From positions 1-34,429 of the forward strand of contig JAKSTJ010000026.1 in NCBI GenBank assembly GCA_024402635.1: a DNA stretch of 34,429 bases, written 5' to 3'. The position numbers and the translations under genes are program-made. The DNA comes from Treponema sp. Lineage in GTDB: Bacteria > Spirochaetota > Spirochaetia > Treponematales > Treponemataceae. The notes beneath the pieces were generated by a model. It had not been told where the DNA came from. It searched no databases and saw only the letters and a list, made by a program, of their open reading frames with translations. This document shows, in pieces, positions 1-7,587 of the stretch. The number at the start of each line of letters is the position of its first letter. Position 1 is the first letter of the stretch.

Positions 1-603
1 TTTTTCTGTTGTTTCATCTGTAAGATTTAGAGAGCCGGTGTTTTCCTGATTAAGAACTGCAACTACAAGGCCTTTTTCGTTTACACCGTCAAGAGGAACA
101 AAAACGCCTGTTCTGGCAATAATCTTATTTTTGTCGCTATCAGACATACCTTCTGGGAATGTGAAGTTTACAAATCCCAAGTTAAATGTTGAAACAGAAG
201 CATAATCATCATTTTTAGGTTTGTTTCTGATAATCATAACTTCTGGAACCATTTCTGCATCAAAGTCAAAGTTACGTCCTGCATAAAAGCCGCCCTCTGT
301 AGAAGGAGCAATAAATGCAGAACAGCCTGCCATTGGATCAAAAGCTGTTATTGTTACATCCGGATAATCTTTTTGAATTCGTTTATTAACAAATTTCCCA
401 AGTTCATTTGTAGAAGAAACACCATTTTGTGCTAAAAATGCTTCAAAATCAGCATCACTGTTAATTTCTGCAAAAAGAACTTTTTCAGGTAGATTTTTAG
501 CAGTAATTGTTGGTTTTGTCTGAATTGGACTTGAATTATTCAAATTCCCACAGGAAACAAGCAGTAATAAAGCTGTAGAAAAACAAAGTAGTAATTTTTT
601 CAT
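1..603 (-). CDS. Lipoprotein, choloylglycine hydrolase/acylase-like (linear amide C-N hydrolase), 5' part only
   Basis: The first 201 codons read leftward from ATG at 601-603; the 3' end lies outside the window. A lipoprotein signal peptide ends in the lipobox LVSC (Cys18). Around residues 92-114 the sequence AGCSAF, then YAGRNFDF, matches the N-terminal nucleophile region of the bile-salt-hydrolase/penicillin V acylase fold, with Cys94 as likely nucleophile. GVNEKGLVVAVL, further on, is the usual second conserved strand. Family members hydrolyse linear amide bonds in bile salts, penicillin V or N-acyl amino acids; the substrate here cannot be told. An AGGAGA ribosome site precedes the ATG. 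If Cys94 is exposed by self-cleavage, as in this superfamily, about 75 residues would separate the lipid anchor from the enzyme. Confidence 0.75.
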   Translation of the reverse strand, partial: MKKLLLCFSTALLLLVSCGNLNNSSPIQTKPTITAKNLPEKVLFAEINSDADFEAFLAQNGVSSTNELGKFVNKRIQKDYPDVTITAFDPMAGCSAFIAPSTEGGFYAGRNFDFDAEMVPEVMIIRNKPKNDDYASVSTFNLGFVNFTFPEGMSDSDKNKIIARTGVFVPLDGVNEKGLVVAVLNQENTGSLNLTDETTEK

Positions 604-644
604 ATATTTTCTCCTATCTTAAAAACTTAATTAAGAATATAAAA

Positions 645-673
645 ATTATATATCTACCGGAATATAATTTAAA
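645..673 (-). promoter_or_regulatory. Possible promoter of the amide hydrolase gene
   Basis: On the minus strand TATAAT (645-650) is preceded by TTTAAA (668-673) at 17 bp spacing. The -10 is consensus but the region is AT-rich and the -35 is weak. Confidence 0.35.
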
Positions 674-727
674 TACGATTAACAAAGAAAGGTTCCTTTG
701 ATTCCCTTTTATTAAGCTTTATTTTTT

Positions 728-747
728 GTTATAATATTTTGTTGCGA
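728..747 (+). promoter_or_regulatory. Extended -10 promoter next to the helicase start codon
   Basis: TGTTATAAT, an extended -10 with consensus TATAAT at 730-735, ends 11 bases before the ATG at 747. The predicted transcript start near 742 leaves a leader of about five bases and no Shine-Dalgarno. No good -35 is seen, as expected for an extended -10 promoter. Confidence 0.55.
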
Positions 748-2501
748 TGAATTTTGAAAATCCTTTAATTGTTCAGGGAGACCGTTCCCTTTTACTTGAT
801 GTGCATGCTCCTTTAGCAGAAGAATGCCGTAATGCTTTAATTCCTTTTGCCGAACTGGAAAAATCGCCTGAACATCTTCATACATACAAACTTTCTCCTT
901 TATCTTTGTGGAATGCAGCCAGTGCCGGATTTACCGCAGAAGATGCAATTAATGTTTTAAATAAATATTCCCGTTATGAAGTTCCACAGTCTATTGGAAT
1001 GTGGATTACAGAAATTTCAACCCGTTTTGGAAAACTTAAACTGGTGGAAGGCCCCGAAAAAGAAGTTCCCGCCGTTCCTTCAAAAACAGTGGCTTCTGAT
1101 TCTGAAGAAAACAAGGTAGTTTTAGAAAAATTTCTTTATCTGGAAACTGACTCTGTCCCTGTTTACAAAGAAATTGCAGCGAATAATTCTGTAAAAAAAT
1201 ATTTTGTTCCAGACAATTCTATTGAAGGCCTTCGTTTTATGCTTAAACTAACAGACCGTGGAACAATCAAGCAGCTGCTTCTTCAGGCAGGATGGCCGGT
1301 AAAAGATGAGGTTCCTCTTGCGGAAGGTGAAAAACTGGATGTTTCTCTTAGAAAAGAAACTTTAAGCGGTAAACCTCTTGAAATCCGGGAATATCAGAAA
1401 GCATCTGCAAATGCTCTTGTTGGAAATAAAGGTCCTGGTACAGGTTTTGGTACAATTGTTCTTCCTTGTGGTGCAGGTAAAACAATTGTGGGCATGACTA
1501 TTATGGATATGCTTAAAACTTCAACTTTAATTATAACTACAAATATTTCTGCAGTTCACCAGTGGATTGAAGAACTTTTAGATAAAACTGATCTTACTCC
1601 AGACCAGATCGCAGAATATTCTGGAGAAAATAAAGAAATCAAACCGGTTACTGTTGCAACTTATCAGGTTTTAACATGGAGACCAGATAAAGACGGTCCA
1701 TACCCTCATTTTTCAATTTTTCATCAGCGTTCCTGGGGTTTAATTATTTATGATGAAGTTCACATGCTTCCGGCTCCAGTCTTTAGAGTTGTAGCAGAAT
1801 TGCAGGCAGTCAGACGAGTTGGTTTAACTGCAACATTGGTACGGGAAGATGGATGCGAAGGCTACGTATTTAGTCTTGTTGGTCCAAAACGTTATGATGT
1901 TCCATGGAAAGAACTGGAAAGAGATAAATGGATAGCCACAGCAGAATGTGTAGAAGTCAGAATAGATTTGCCAGTTAAACAGGAAATTAATTATGCTGTA
2001 GCCAATGCCAGAGAAAAACACAAAATTGCCAGCATGAATGAAGATAAAATTCCTGTCGTAAAGGAAATAATTGAAAAAAATCCGGAAGATAAAATACTTG
2101 TTATTGGACAGTATCTGGAACAGCTGGATGAAATAGCAAAACTTCTGAATGTTCCAATTATTACTGGAAAAACTCCAAATACAGAACGGGATAAAATTTA
2201 TTCAGATTTTAGAAATGGAAACATTCGGGTTCTGGTAGTGTCTAAAGTTGCTAATTTTGCCATTGATTTGCCAGATGCATCCCTTGCAATTCAGATAAGC
2301 GGAACTTTTGGCAGTCGTCAGGAAGAAGCTCAGCGACTTGGTAGAATTTTACGTCCAAAAGAACGAACTTCTCGTTTTTATACTTTAATCACCCGTAATA
2401 CTACAGAAGAAGAATTTGGTTCTAATCGTCAGAAATTTCTGGCAGAGCAGGGTTATAGTTATAGAATTATAAGATATACAGGTCCAGAAAGTCTGGAATA
2501 G
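747..2501 (+). CDS. XPB/ERCC3-type superfamily 2 DNA helicase
   Basis: A 584-residue bacterial XPB-like helicase, an ATP-driven 3'-5' DNA translocase probably acting in DNA repair. Walker A is PCGAGKT (residues 240-246), motif II is DEVH (336-339), GLTAT is motif III, and QRLGRILRP (529-537) is motif VI with its arginine fingers. Residues 1 to about 200 form the N-terminal domain that precedes the helicase core in bacterial XPB proteins. That domain carries YEVPQ at 77-81, a motif also found in the next gene. No ribosome site precedes the ATG; an extended -10 lies directly upstream. The downstream gene begins after 8 bp and carries AGGAGA, so the two form an operon. Mycobacteria also have an XPB gene beside a gene for a helicase-associated protein. 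Confidence 0.9.
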   Translation: MNFENPLIVQGDRSLLLDVHAPLAEECRNALIPFAELEKSPEHLHTYKLSPLSLWNAASAGFTAEDAINVLNKYSRYEVPQSIGMWITEISTRFGKLKLVEGPEKEVPAVPSKTVASDSEENKVVLEKFLYLETDSVPVYKEIAANNSVKKYFVPDNSIEGLRFMLKLTDRGTIKQLLLQAGWPVKDEVPLAEGEKLDVSLRKETLSGKPLEIREYQKASANALVGNKGPGTGFGTIVLPCGAGKTIVGMTIMDMLKTSTLIITTNISAVHQWIEELLDKTDLTPDQIAEYSGENKEIKPVTVATYQVLTWRPDKDGPYPHFSIFHQRSWGLIIYDEVHMLPAPVFRVVAELQAVRRVGLTATLVREDGCEGYVFSLVGPKRYDVPWKELERDKWIATAECVEVRIDLPVKQEINYAVANAREKHKIASMNEDKIPVVKEIIEKNPEDKILVIGQYLEQLDEIAKLLNVPIITGKTPNTERDKIYSDFRNGNIRVLVVSKVANFAIDLPDASLAIQISGTFGSRQEEAQRLGRILRPKERTSRFYTLITRNTTEEEFGSNRQKFLAEQGYSYRIIRYTGPESLE

Positions 2502-2509
2502 GAGAAATT

Positions 2510-4582
2510 ATGCAGAATACCACCAGCGGTCTTGTTTGGCAGGAATCAATTTCTTCCCTAAACGATGAAAAATTTTTTGAAGTCATGAACCTTTATCTGG
2601 GAAAAATTAAAACTCCCTATAATCGTCAGCGGCTTATTGAACAGCTTGTAGGTTTTTTAAAAACAGAAGAAAACTACAAAAGCATTATTTCCTTACTTGA
2701 TGAATTTGATGTAAAAATTCTTACTGCAATTGCCTATATTCCAAATGTTACAGAAGAAATCCTTTTAAGTTTTTTCGGAACCGATTATTCACTGGTAGAA
2801 ATTGTTGGTGAACTTTCAAATCTACAGGAAAGACTTATAATTTTTTACCAGCAGGATTCCTATTCAAACAAAAAATTCATCAGATTCAATCCTTTTTTAC
2901 AGGACAAAATTGAACCCTTTATAAATCTGAATAAAATTCTGATTTCGGAAAAAGTCAGTTTTTATTCAATGGAAGACAGTTTTTATGTTAGTCCACAGTT
3001 AATTTGTGCAATAATTTCCTATGTAAAATCAAAAGGCTGTTCTTTTAAAAACGATGGAACCTTAAAAAAAGGAGATTTAAATCGTATTTCGGAAATATTT
3101 TCAGGTCATGAAAAATGCATTGAAACTTTAATCCGATCCTTTTTAAATCTTAATCTTTTTGTAGAAGGTGAAAAATCTTTTGTCGTAGATTCAGAACGTT
3201 TTGAAATGTTTGCAGAACTTCCTTTTAATTTTCAGGTTGCATTAATTTGTACCGCTGCCTGTTCCCGTTTTGGAAGAGAAGGGCTGAAAAAAGAAGCGCA
3301 ATTATTTCTGGATGTATTGAGTTCAATTCCAGATTCAGGTTATTCAATTTCTACAATTACAAAACTGGCCTTTTTAACTTCACCGATTTCATCCTCTTCA
3401 AACTCAAAATCTCGTTTTTCAAGAATACTGGAAGCCGCAAAACAGGAAAATTCATTAATTTCTGAAAATTCCGGTCCAGTTATTGAAAAAATGGTTGATT
3501 CAGCAATTTTATTCGGATTTTTGCAGCATCTTGGAAAAACTGAAGATGGAGTAGAAATTTATTCTGTAAACAAATCTATAAACAGTGAAAATTTGTTACA
3601 AAAGGGACAGAGTAAAAATGTTCTCAATATAGATTCCACTTACACAGTCAGCCTGATGCCAGGTCTTTCTTTAAAAGAACTTTTACCATTAACGGATTTT
3701 ATTTCTATAAAACTTTTTGGAATTGTAAGTGAATATGAAATTACAAGACAATCTGTTTCTAACGCTTTCGATAAAGGCTGGAATCCAGAATCAATTTTCA
3801 AAACCCTTACACAATTCTGCAGTTATGAAGTTCCTCAGAATCTTAAGATCTCTGTAGAAGACTGGTACAATTCATTTCTGTCAGCCAGAATTTATCAGGG
3901 ATATGTTTTAAAAGTTACAGATACAAACATTTCCTACATCGAAAATAATCCAAACATCAGAAAATATATAAAAGAAAAACTGGCAGAAGGAATTTATTTA
4001 TTAAATGTTCCTGTAACAGATGATATAACACCATTTATAGAAGCCAGCGGTCTTGACTTTATGGGAAAAATAAAAGAAAGCAGTTTTATTTCCGAAAAAA
4101 TGAATTTTCCTTTATTAAATCCAGGTCGCTCCGTTATTTCCGCAGAAAAAGATGCAGCGGCAATAGAGACAAATTTTACAGGCGCCAATGAACTTCTTTC
4201 TCAGCTTAAAAATCATCTTCAAACAATGGAAATTGATGCCAATCAGCGGGAAAGTCTTGAATATAGAATACATAACCGCCTTATTCTTAATACAAAACAT
4301 CTTCAATCAACTTCTGTCCGTTCAGAAATTTTAGAAGCAGAAGGAATGGATTATTCCGGAAAAATTTTCCTGCTGGATGCTTCTCTAAAAAACGGAGACA
4401 AAGTAGAACTTACATTGCCTCTTCCAACAGGTAAAGAAGGATATTTTAAAATTATTGGTAAACCTCTGTCTATTACAAAACAAATGGCAGATGCATACTT
4501 AAAACTTCAGCTTTTTCCAGATGGAGAAATTCAAACTCTTACAGTAAGCCGGATAACTCATTTGCGCCGTCTGCGTTTTTAA
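2510..4582 (+). CDS. Helicase-associated (XPB N-terminal domain-like) protein
   Basis: A 690-residue protein with no ATPase motifs. Residues roughly 375-540 resemble the N-terminal domain of the helicase encoded just upstream: YTVSLMPGLSLKEL, later FCSYEVPQN (Tyr439), an SFLSARIYQGYVLKVTD strand, then NNPNIRKYIKEKL. The helicase has the parallel series KLSPLSLW, YSRYEVPQS, FLYLETDSVPVYKEI and NNSVKKYF. This fits the helicase C3/XPB-Ssl2 N-terminal family seen in actinobacterial helicase-associated proteins. It is probably a regulatory or DNA-binding partner of the helicase; residues 1-370 are helical and not recognised. TAGGAGAAATT before the ATG contains a good ribosome site. Function beyond association with the helicase is inference. 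Confidence 0.7.
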   Translation: MQNTTSGLVWQESISSLNDEKFFEVMNLYLGKIKTPYNRQRLIEQLVGFLKTEENYKSIISLLDEFDVKILTAIAYIPNVTEEILLSFFGTDYSLVEIVGELSNLQERLIIFYQQDSYSNKKFIRFNPFLQDKIEPFINLNKILISEKVSFYSMEDSFYVSPQLICAIISYVKSKGCSFKNDGTLKKGDLNRISEIFSGHEKCIETLIRSFLNLNLFVEGEKSFVVDSERFEMFAELPFNFQVALICTAACSRFGREGLKKEAQLFLDVLSSIPDSGYSISTITKLAFLTSPISSSSNSKSRFSRILEAAKQENSLISENSGPVIEKMVDSAILFGFLQHLGKTEDGVEIYSVNKSINSENLLQKGQSKNVLNIDSTYTVSLMPGLSLKELLPLTDFISIKLFGIVSEYEITRQSVSNAFDKGWNPESIFKTLTQFCSYEVPQNLKISVEDWYNSFLSARIYQGYVLKVTDTNISYIENNPNIRKYIKEKLAEGIYLLNVPVTDDITPFIEASGLDFMGKIKESSFISEKMNFPLLNPGRSVISAEKDAAAIETNFTGANELLSQLKNHLQTMEIDANQRESLEYRIHNRLILNTKHLQSTSVRSEILEAEGMDYSGKIFLLDASLKNGDKVELTLPLPTGKEGYFKIIGKPLSITKQMADAYLKLQLFPDGEIQTLTVSRITHLRRLRF

Positions 4583-4594
4583 ACTTTTTTCAAT

Positions 4595-4657
4595 GTAACT
4601 GTTGACAGTAACGTTAAGTCGGTGTATATTTAATTTAATGTTACTACAAATAGTAAC
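4595..4657 (+). promoter_or_regulatory. Sigma-70 promoter with two related 18-bp operator-like sites
   Basis: TTGACA (4602-4607) and TATATT (4625-4630) are 17 bp apart, with predicted start near 4637. Just after it lies GTTACTACAAATAGTAAC (4640-4657), a 7-bp inverted repeat with a 4-bp centre. A related site covers the -35 (4595-4612): read on the minus strand it matches the first at 13 of 18 positions. TAACGTTA (4609-4616) is a further perfect palindrome in the spacer. The paired layout suggests repression of the ABC importer; the regulator is unknown. Confidence 0.7.
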
Positions 4658-4677
4658 GCTAATAGAGAGGAAAACAT

Positions 4678-5661
4678 ATGAAAAAAACTTTAGGAATAGT
4701 TTTAATGGCTGCAGCTGCTTTAACAATGATCAGCTGTAACAAAAAAGAAGAAGGTACAAAAATTGGTATTGCAAAAATCGTTCAGCACGTTGCATTGGAT
4801 GATGTAGAACGTGGTGTAATGGATGCAATTAAAGCCGCTGGAATCGATGCAGAATTTGATCTTCAGAATGCAAATGGTGATGTAAATACTGCAAATCAGA
4901 TTGCTGCACAGTTCAAAGATGAAAATGTAAAAGTTGCAGTAGGTATTGCAACACCTGTAGCAATTGCCCTTGCAAATACAATGAAAGACATTCCAGTTGT
5001 ATTTGGAACTGTAACAGATCCACTTGGAGCAGGACTTGTTTCTACATTGGAACACGGAGAAGGAAATGTAACTGGTATGTCAGATGAACTTCCTTCAAAA
5101 CAGCAGATTAAATTATTCAAAGAAATTACAGGAATCAAAACACTTGGTTACATCTATTCTTCAAATGAAGACAATTCAGTTTCATCTTTAGCATTAGTAG
5201 AAGCTGGATGTAAAGAAGCAGGCCTTGAATTAGTAGTACAGTCAATTACAACTTCAGCAGAAGTAAAACAGGCAGCAGAAGCAATTATTGACCGTGTAGA
5301 TGGTATTTATCTTACAACAGATAATACAGTATTCAGTGCTTTACCAAGTTTAGTAGAAGTTTTCAATAAAGCTAAAAAACCAATTTTCTCTGGTGACGTA
5401 ACTGGAGCTAAAAATGGCGGATGTTTTATGGCACAGGGATTCAACTACTATAAAGCAGGATACGCAACTGGTGAAATGGTAGTTCAGATTTTGAACGGAG
5501 CAAAACCAGATACAATCCCAGTTCGTTTTATGACAAATGCCGGTGATACAGATTTGCTCTTTGATCTTGATGTTGCTGCAGAATGTGGAATCGAAATTCC
5601 AGCAGAATATCTTGAACAGGCAAACATGATTATTGAAAACGGAAAATTAACAGAAAAATAA
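4678..5661 (+). CDS. ABC transporter substrate-binding lipoprotein (TrpX-like, ABC_sub_bind family)
   Basis: A 327-residue lipoprotein with lipobox MISC (Cys20). The mature part reads as a two-lobe periplasmic binding protein: KIGIAKIVQHVALDDVERG starts lobe 1, VAVGIATPVAIALAN and IPVVFGTVTDPLGAGLV follow, and lobe 2 has GYIYSSNEDNS and IYLTTDNTVFSALPSL. This pattern belongs to the family often linked with uptake of tryptophan, tyrosine or other small amino-acid-like solutes. Permease and ATPase genes follow. The start has AGAGAGGAAAAC as ribosome site. The leader carries an operator-like palindrome, so transcription is probably repressed by a ligand-responsive regulator. A hairpin plus T-run after the stop may raise expression of this gene relative to its partners. 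Ligand not determined. Confidence 0.85.
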   Translation: MKKTLGIVLMAAAALTMISCNKKEEGTKIGIAKIVQHVALDDVERGVMDAIKAAGIDAEFDLQNANGDVNTANQIAAQFKDENVKVAVGIATPVAIALANTMKDIPVVFGTVTDPLGAGLVSTLEHGEGNVTGMSDELPSKQQIKLFKEITGIKTLGYIYSSNEDNSVSSLALVEAGCKEAGLELVVQSITTSAEVKQAAEAIIDRVDGIYLTTDNTVFSALPSLVEVFNKAKKPIFSGDVTGAKNGGCFMAQGFNYYKAGYATGEMVVQILNGAKPDTIPVRFMTNAGDTDLLFDLDVAAECGIEIPAEYLEQANMIIENGKLTEK

Positions 5662-5667
5662 AAATAA

Positions 5668-5773
5668 AGAGGGAGGAGCCCCTCCCTCGCTGCAAAGCCC
5701 TCCGCTGGAGCTGCGGTCTTTTCCGCTACCTACCCAGCGGGCAATTTTTTTTAAATAGAGGCCCGCAACGCCC
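5668..5773 (+). repeat. Dispersed GC-rich intergenic element, copy 1
   Basis: It starts six bases after a stop codon with a perfect 8-bp hairpin (GAGGGAGG, loop AGCC, 5669-5688) and ends in CCCGCAACGCCC. The same opening hairpin, a CCTACCCA block and the same ending recur in 29031-29106 read on the minus strand, also directly after a stop codon. The middle parts differ. Confidence 0.7.
5702..5752 (+). terminator. Terminator-like hairpin inside the ABC importer operon
   Basis: CCGCTGG (5702-5708) pairs perfectly with CCAGCGG (5734-5740). An inner stem GCGG/CCGC (5713-5716/5723-5726) closes on TCTTTT. A run of eight T follows at 5745-5752. It lies between the binding-protein gene and the permease gene, so it may give partial termination. 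Confidence 0.6.
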
Positions 5774-5796
5774 AATTTCAATTTTAGGAATTAAGA

Positions 5797-6753
5797 ATGG
5801 TTGAAACAATTTTAATCGAAGGCTTGATTTATGGAATTATGGTTCTAGGATTATTTATTTCTTACAGAACCTTAAATTTTTGTGATATGACAGTTGATGG
5901 AGCATTTCCAATGGGAGGTTGTATTCTTGCAGCCTGTCTTATGAATGGACTTCCACCAGTAGTAGGAATTTTACTTGCCTTTGCAGGAGGCTGTCTTGCT
6001 GGTTTATGTACAACCTTGTTATATACAAAATTACGCGTTCCAGATCTTCTTGCCGGAATTTTAATGATGACAATGCTTTATTCTATAAATCTTAGAATTA
6101 TGTCAAACCGTGCAAATGTTTCTTTCTTAAAACTTGAAACCTTATTTACAAAAATTTCTTCATTTACAAAATCAATTTTCCCAAATCTTCCATCAGAAAT
6201 GGGAATTTTATTATTTCTTATAATTTTTATTGTTATTTTCAAAATTCTTTTAGATCTTTTCTTTCACACAGATTTAGGACTTACAATGGGAGCCCTTGGT
6301 TCTAACGAACAGATGGTTATTTCCCAGGGAGTAAATCCTCAGGTTGTAAGAGGAATCGGTGTTTGTTTTGGAGACGGACTTGCTGCATTAAGTGGTGCTT
6401 TTTTTGCCATGTACAGTGGATTTGCCGACGTAGGAAGTGGTTCTGGTGTAATCGTAAGCGGTCTTGCTTCATTAATGCTGGGAGAATTTATTATCCGTTC
6501 TAATAAAATCGAATGGATAACCTTAAGAGTATTAATTGGTTCTATTATTTACAGAGCTTTAATGCTTATTGCAAGAAAATATGGTCATTATATAAATCTT
6601 GGAGCCAATGACCTTAAATTAATTACAGGTTTACTTATTATAATCTGTCTTATTGTGGCTCATTACAAAGGAAAAATTAATCTTACAAAACATATACAGC
6701 GGCCATCTAAAAATGGAAGTGCAAATGCCTCAAAAGGAGGAAAAAAATGTTAA
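5797..6753 (+). CDS. ABC transporter permease (branched-chain/TrpY type)
   Basis: A 318-residue integral membrane protein with about eight to nine hydrophobic segments, beginning ILIEGLIYGIMVLGLFISYRTL. FCDMTVDGAFPMGG near residue 30, and later GLTMGALGSNEQMVISQGVNP followed by GIGVCFGDGLAALSGA, match the BPD_transp_2 permeases that pair with TrpX-like binding proteins. It forms the transmembrane channel of the importer whose binding lipoprotein precedes it and whose ATPase follows. The stop codon overlaps the ATPase start by seven bases. A TTTTAGGAATTAAGA ribosome region supports the start. The last about 20 residues are polar and serine/lysine rich. Confidence 0.88.
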   Translation: MVETILIEGLIYGIMVLGLFISYRTLNFCDMTVDGAFPMGGCILAACLMNGLPPVVGILLAFAGGCLAGLCTTLLYTKLRVPDLLAGILMMTMLYSINLRIMSNRANVSFLKLETLFTKISSFTKSIFPNLPSEMGILLFLIIFIVIFKILLDLFFHTDLGLTMGALGSNEQMVISQGVNPQVVRGIGVCFGDGLAALSGAFFAMYSGFADVGSGSGVIVSGLASLMLGEFIIRSNKIEWITLRVLIGSIIYRALMLIARKYGHYINLGANDLKLITGLLIIICLIVAHYKGKINLTKHIQRPSKNGSANASKGGKKC

Positions 6754-7565
6754 AACTTGAAAATATTGGAATTACATTTAATCCAGGAACTCCCGACGAA
6801 AACAAGGCATTAAAAAATATTAATCTGGAAATAAACAAAGGTGATTTTATTACTGTAATCGGTTCCAATGGTGCTGGAAAATCCACATTATACAATTTAA
6901 TTTCTGGAACATTAATACCATCAACCGGTTCAATTTATCTGGAAACTACAGATAAAAACAATAATCCTGTAATAAAAAATATAACTAAAGATCCTGAATA
7001 TAAACGTTCTGCTTACATTGGTAGAATTTTCCAGAATCCTCTTTTAGGAACAGCCGGAAAAATGTCTTTAGCCGACAATATGATGATTTGTTCTAAAAAA
7101 GGATGGAAAGGTTTAAAAATCAGCTTAAATAAAAAGAAAAAAGAATATTTCAAAACTCAGCTGGCTCAATTAAACATGAATCTGGAAGACCGTCTTAATG
7201 ATAATGTAGAACAGTTTTCCGGGGGACAGAGACAGGCTTTAACTTTACTTATGGCCGTTCTTTCAAAACCTTCAATTCTTCTTTTAGATGAACATACAGC
7301 TGCTTTGGATCCTTCAAATGCCGCAATTGTTATGGAATTAACTAAAAAATTTGCAGAAGAATACAATCTTACTGTAATGATGGTTACTCACAATATGCAG
7401 CAGGCTTTAGATTATGGAAACCGTCTTTTAATGATGGATGCCGGCGAAATCATTCTGGATATAAAAGGCGAAGAAAAACAGAAACTTACTTTAGATGATT
7501 TAGCCGAAAGATTCAGACAGATTAAAAAACAGGGAATGTCTAACGACCAGATGGTATTACAGTAA
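6747..7565 (+). CDS. ABC transporter ATP-binding protein of the same importer
   Basis: A 272-residue ATPase. Walker A is GSNGAGKST (about residues 39-47), the signature is FSGGQRQAL, Walker B is ILLLDEHTAALDP and the switch His is in VTHNMQQALDYG. The DEHTAALDP form of Walker B is usual for this transporter subgroup. KAGGAGGAAA-type sequence (AAAGGAGGAAAAAA) overlapping the end of the permease gene is a strong ribosome site, and the start overlaps the permease stop, so the two are translationally coupled. It powers solute import by the binding protein and permease encoded upstream. No clear terminator follows; the next gene has its own promoter. Confidence 0.93.
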   Translation: MLKLENIGITFNPGTPDENKALKNINLEINKGDFITVIGSNGAGKSTLYNLISGTLIPSTGSIYLETTDKNNNPVIKNITKDPEYKRSAYIGRIFQNPLLGTAGKMSLADNMMICSKKGWKGLKISLNKKKKEYFKTQLAQLNMNLEDRLNDNVEQFSGGQRQALTLLMAVLSKPSILLLDEHTAALDPSNAAIVMELTKKFAEEYNLTVMMVTHNMQQALDYGNRLLMMDAGEIILDIKGEEKQKLTLDDLAERFRQIKKQGMSNDQMVLQ

Positions 7566-7571
7566 AAAAAC

Positions 7572-7587
7572 TGTTATATTATGCCTA
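7572..7587 (+). promoter_or_regulatory. Extended -10 promoter directly before the phosphatase ATG
   Basis: TGTTATATT (TG at 7572-7573, TATATT at 7575-7580) ends six bases before the ATG at 7587, so the expected transcript start falls on that ATG. No ribosome site is present. This argues for 7587 rather than the in-frame ATG at 7581, which lies in the promoter. Confidence 0.55.

Noticed and set aside
687..698. AAAGGTTCCTTT as operator
   Set aside because: A short near-palindrome in AT-rich DNA between divergent genes, likely by chance.
4595..4657. Trp repressor operator or T-box
   Set aside because: The ACTA/TAGT spacing differs from known TrpR sites and no T-box structure is present in the short leader.
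4720..5138. Minus-strand frames over the binding-protein gene
   Set aside because: They are shadows of the plus-strand gene with low-complexity Cys/Asn/Phe composition and no ribosome sites.
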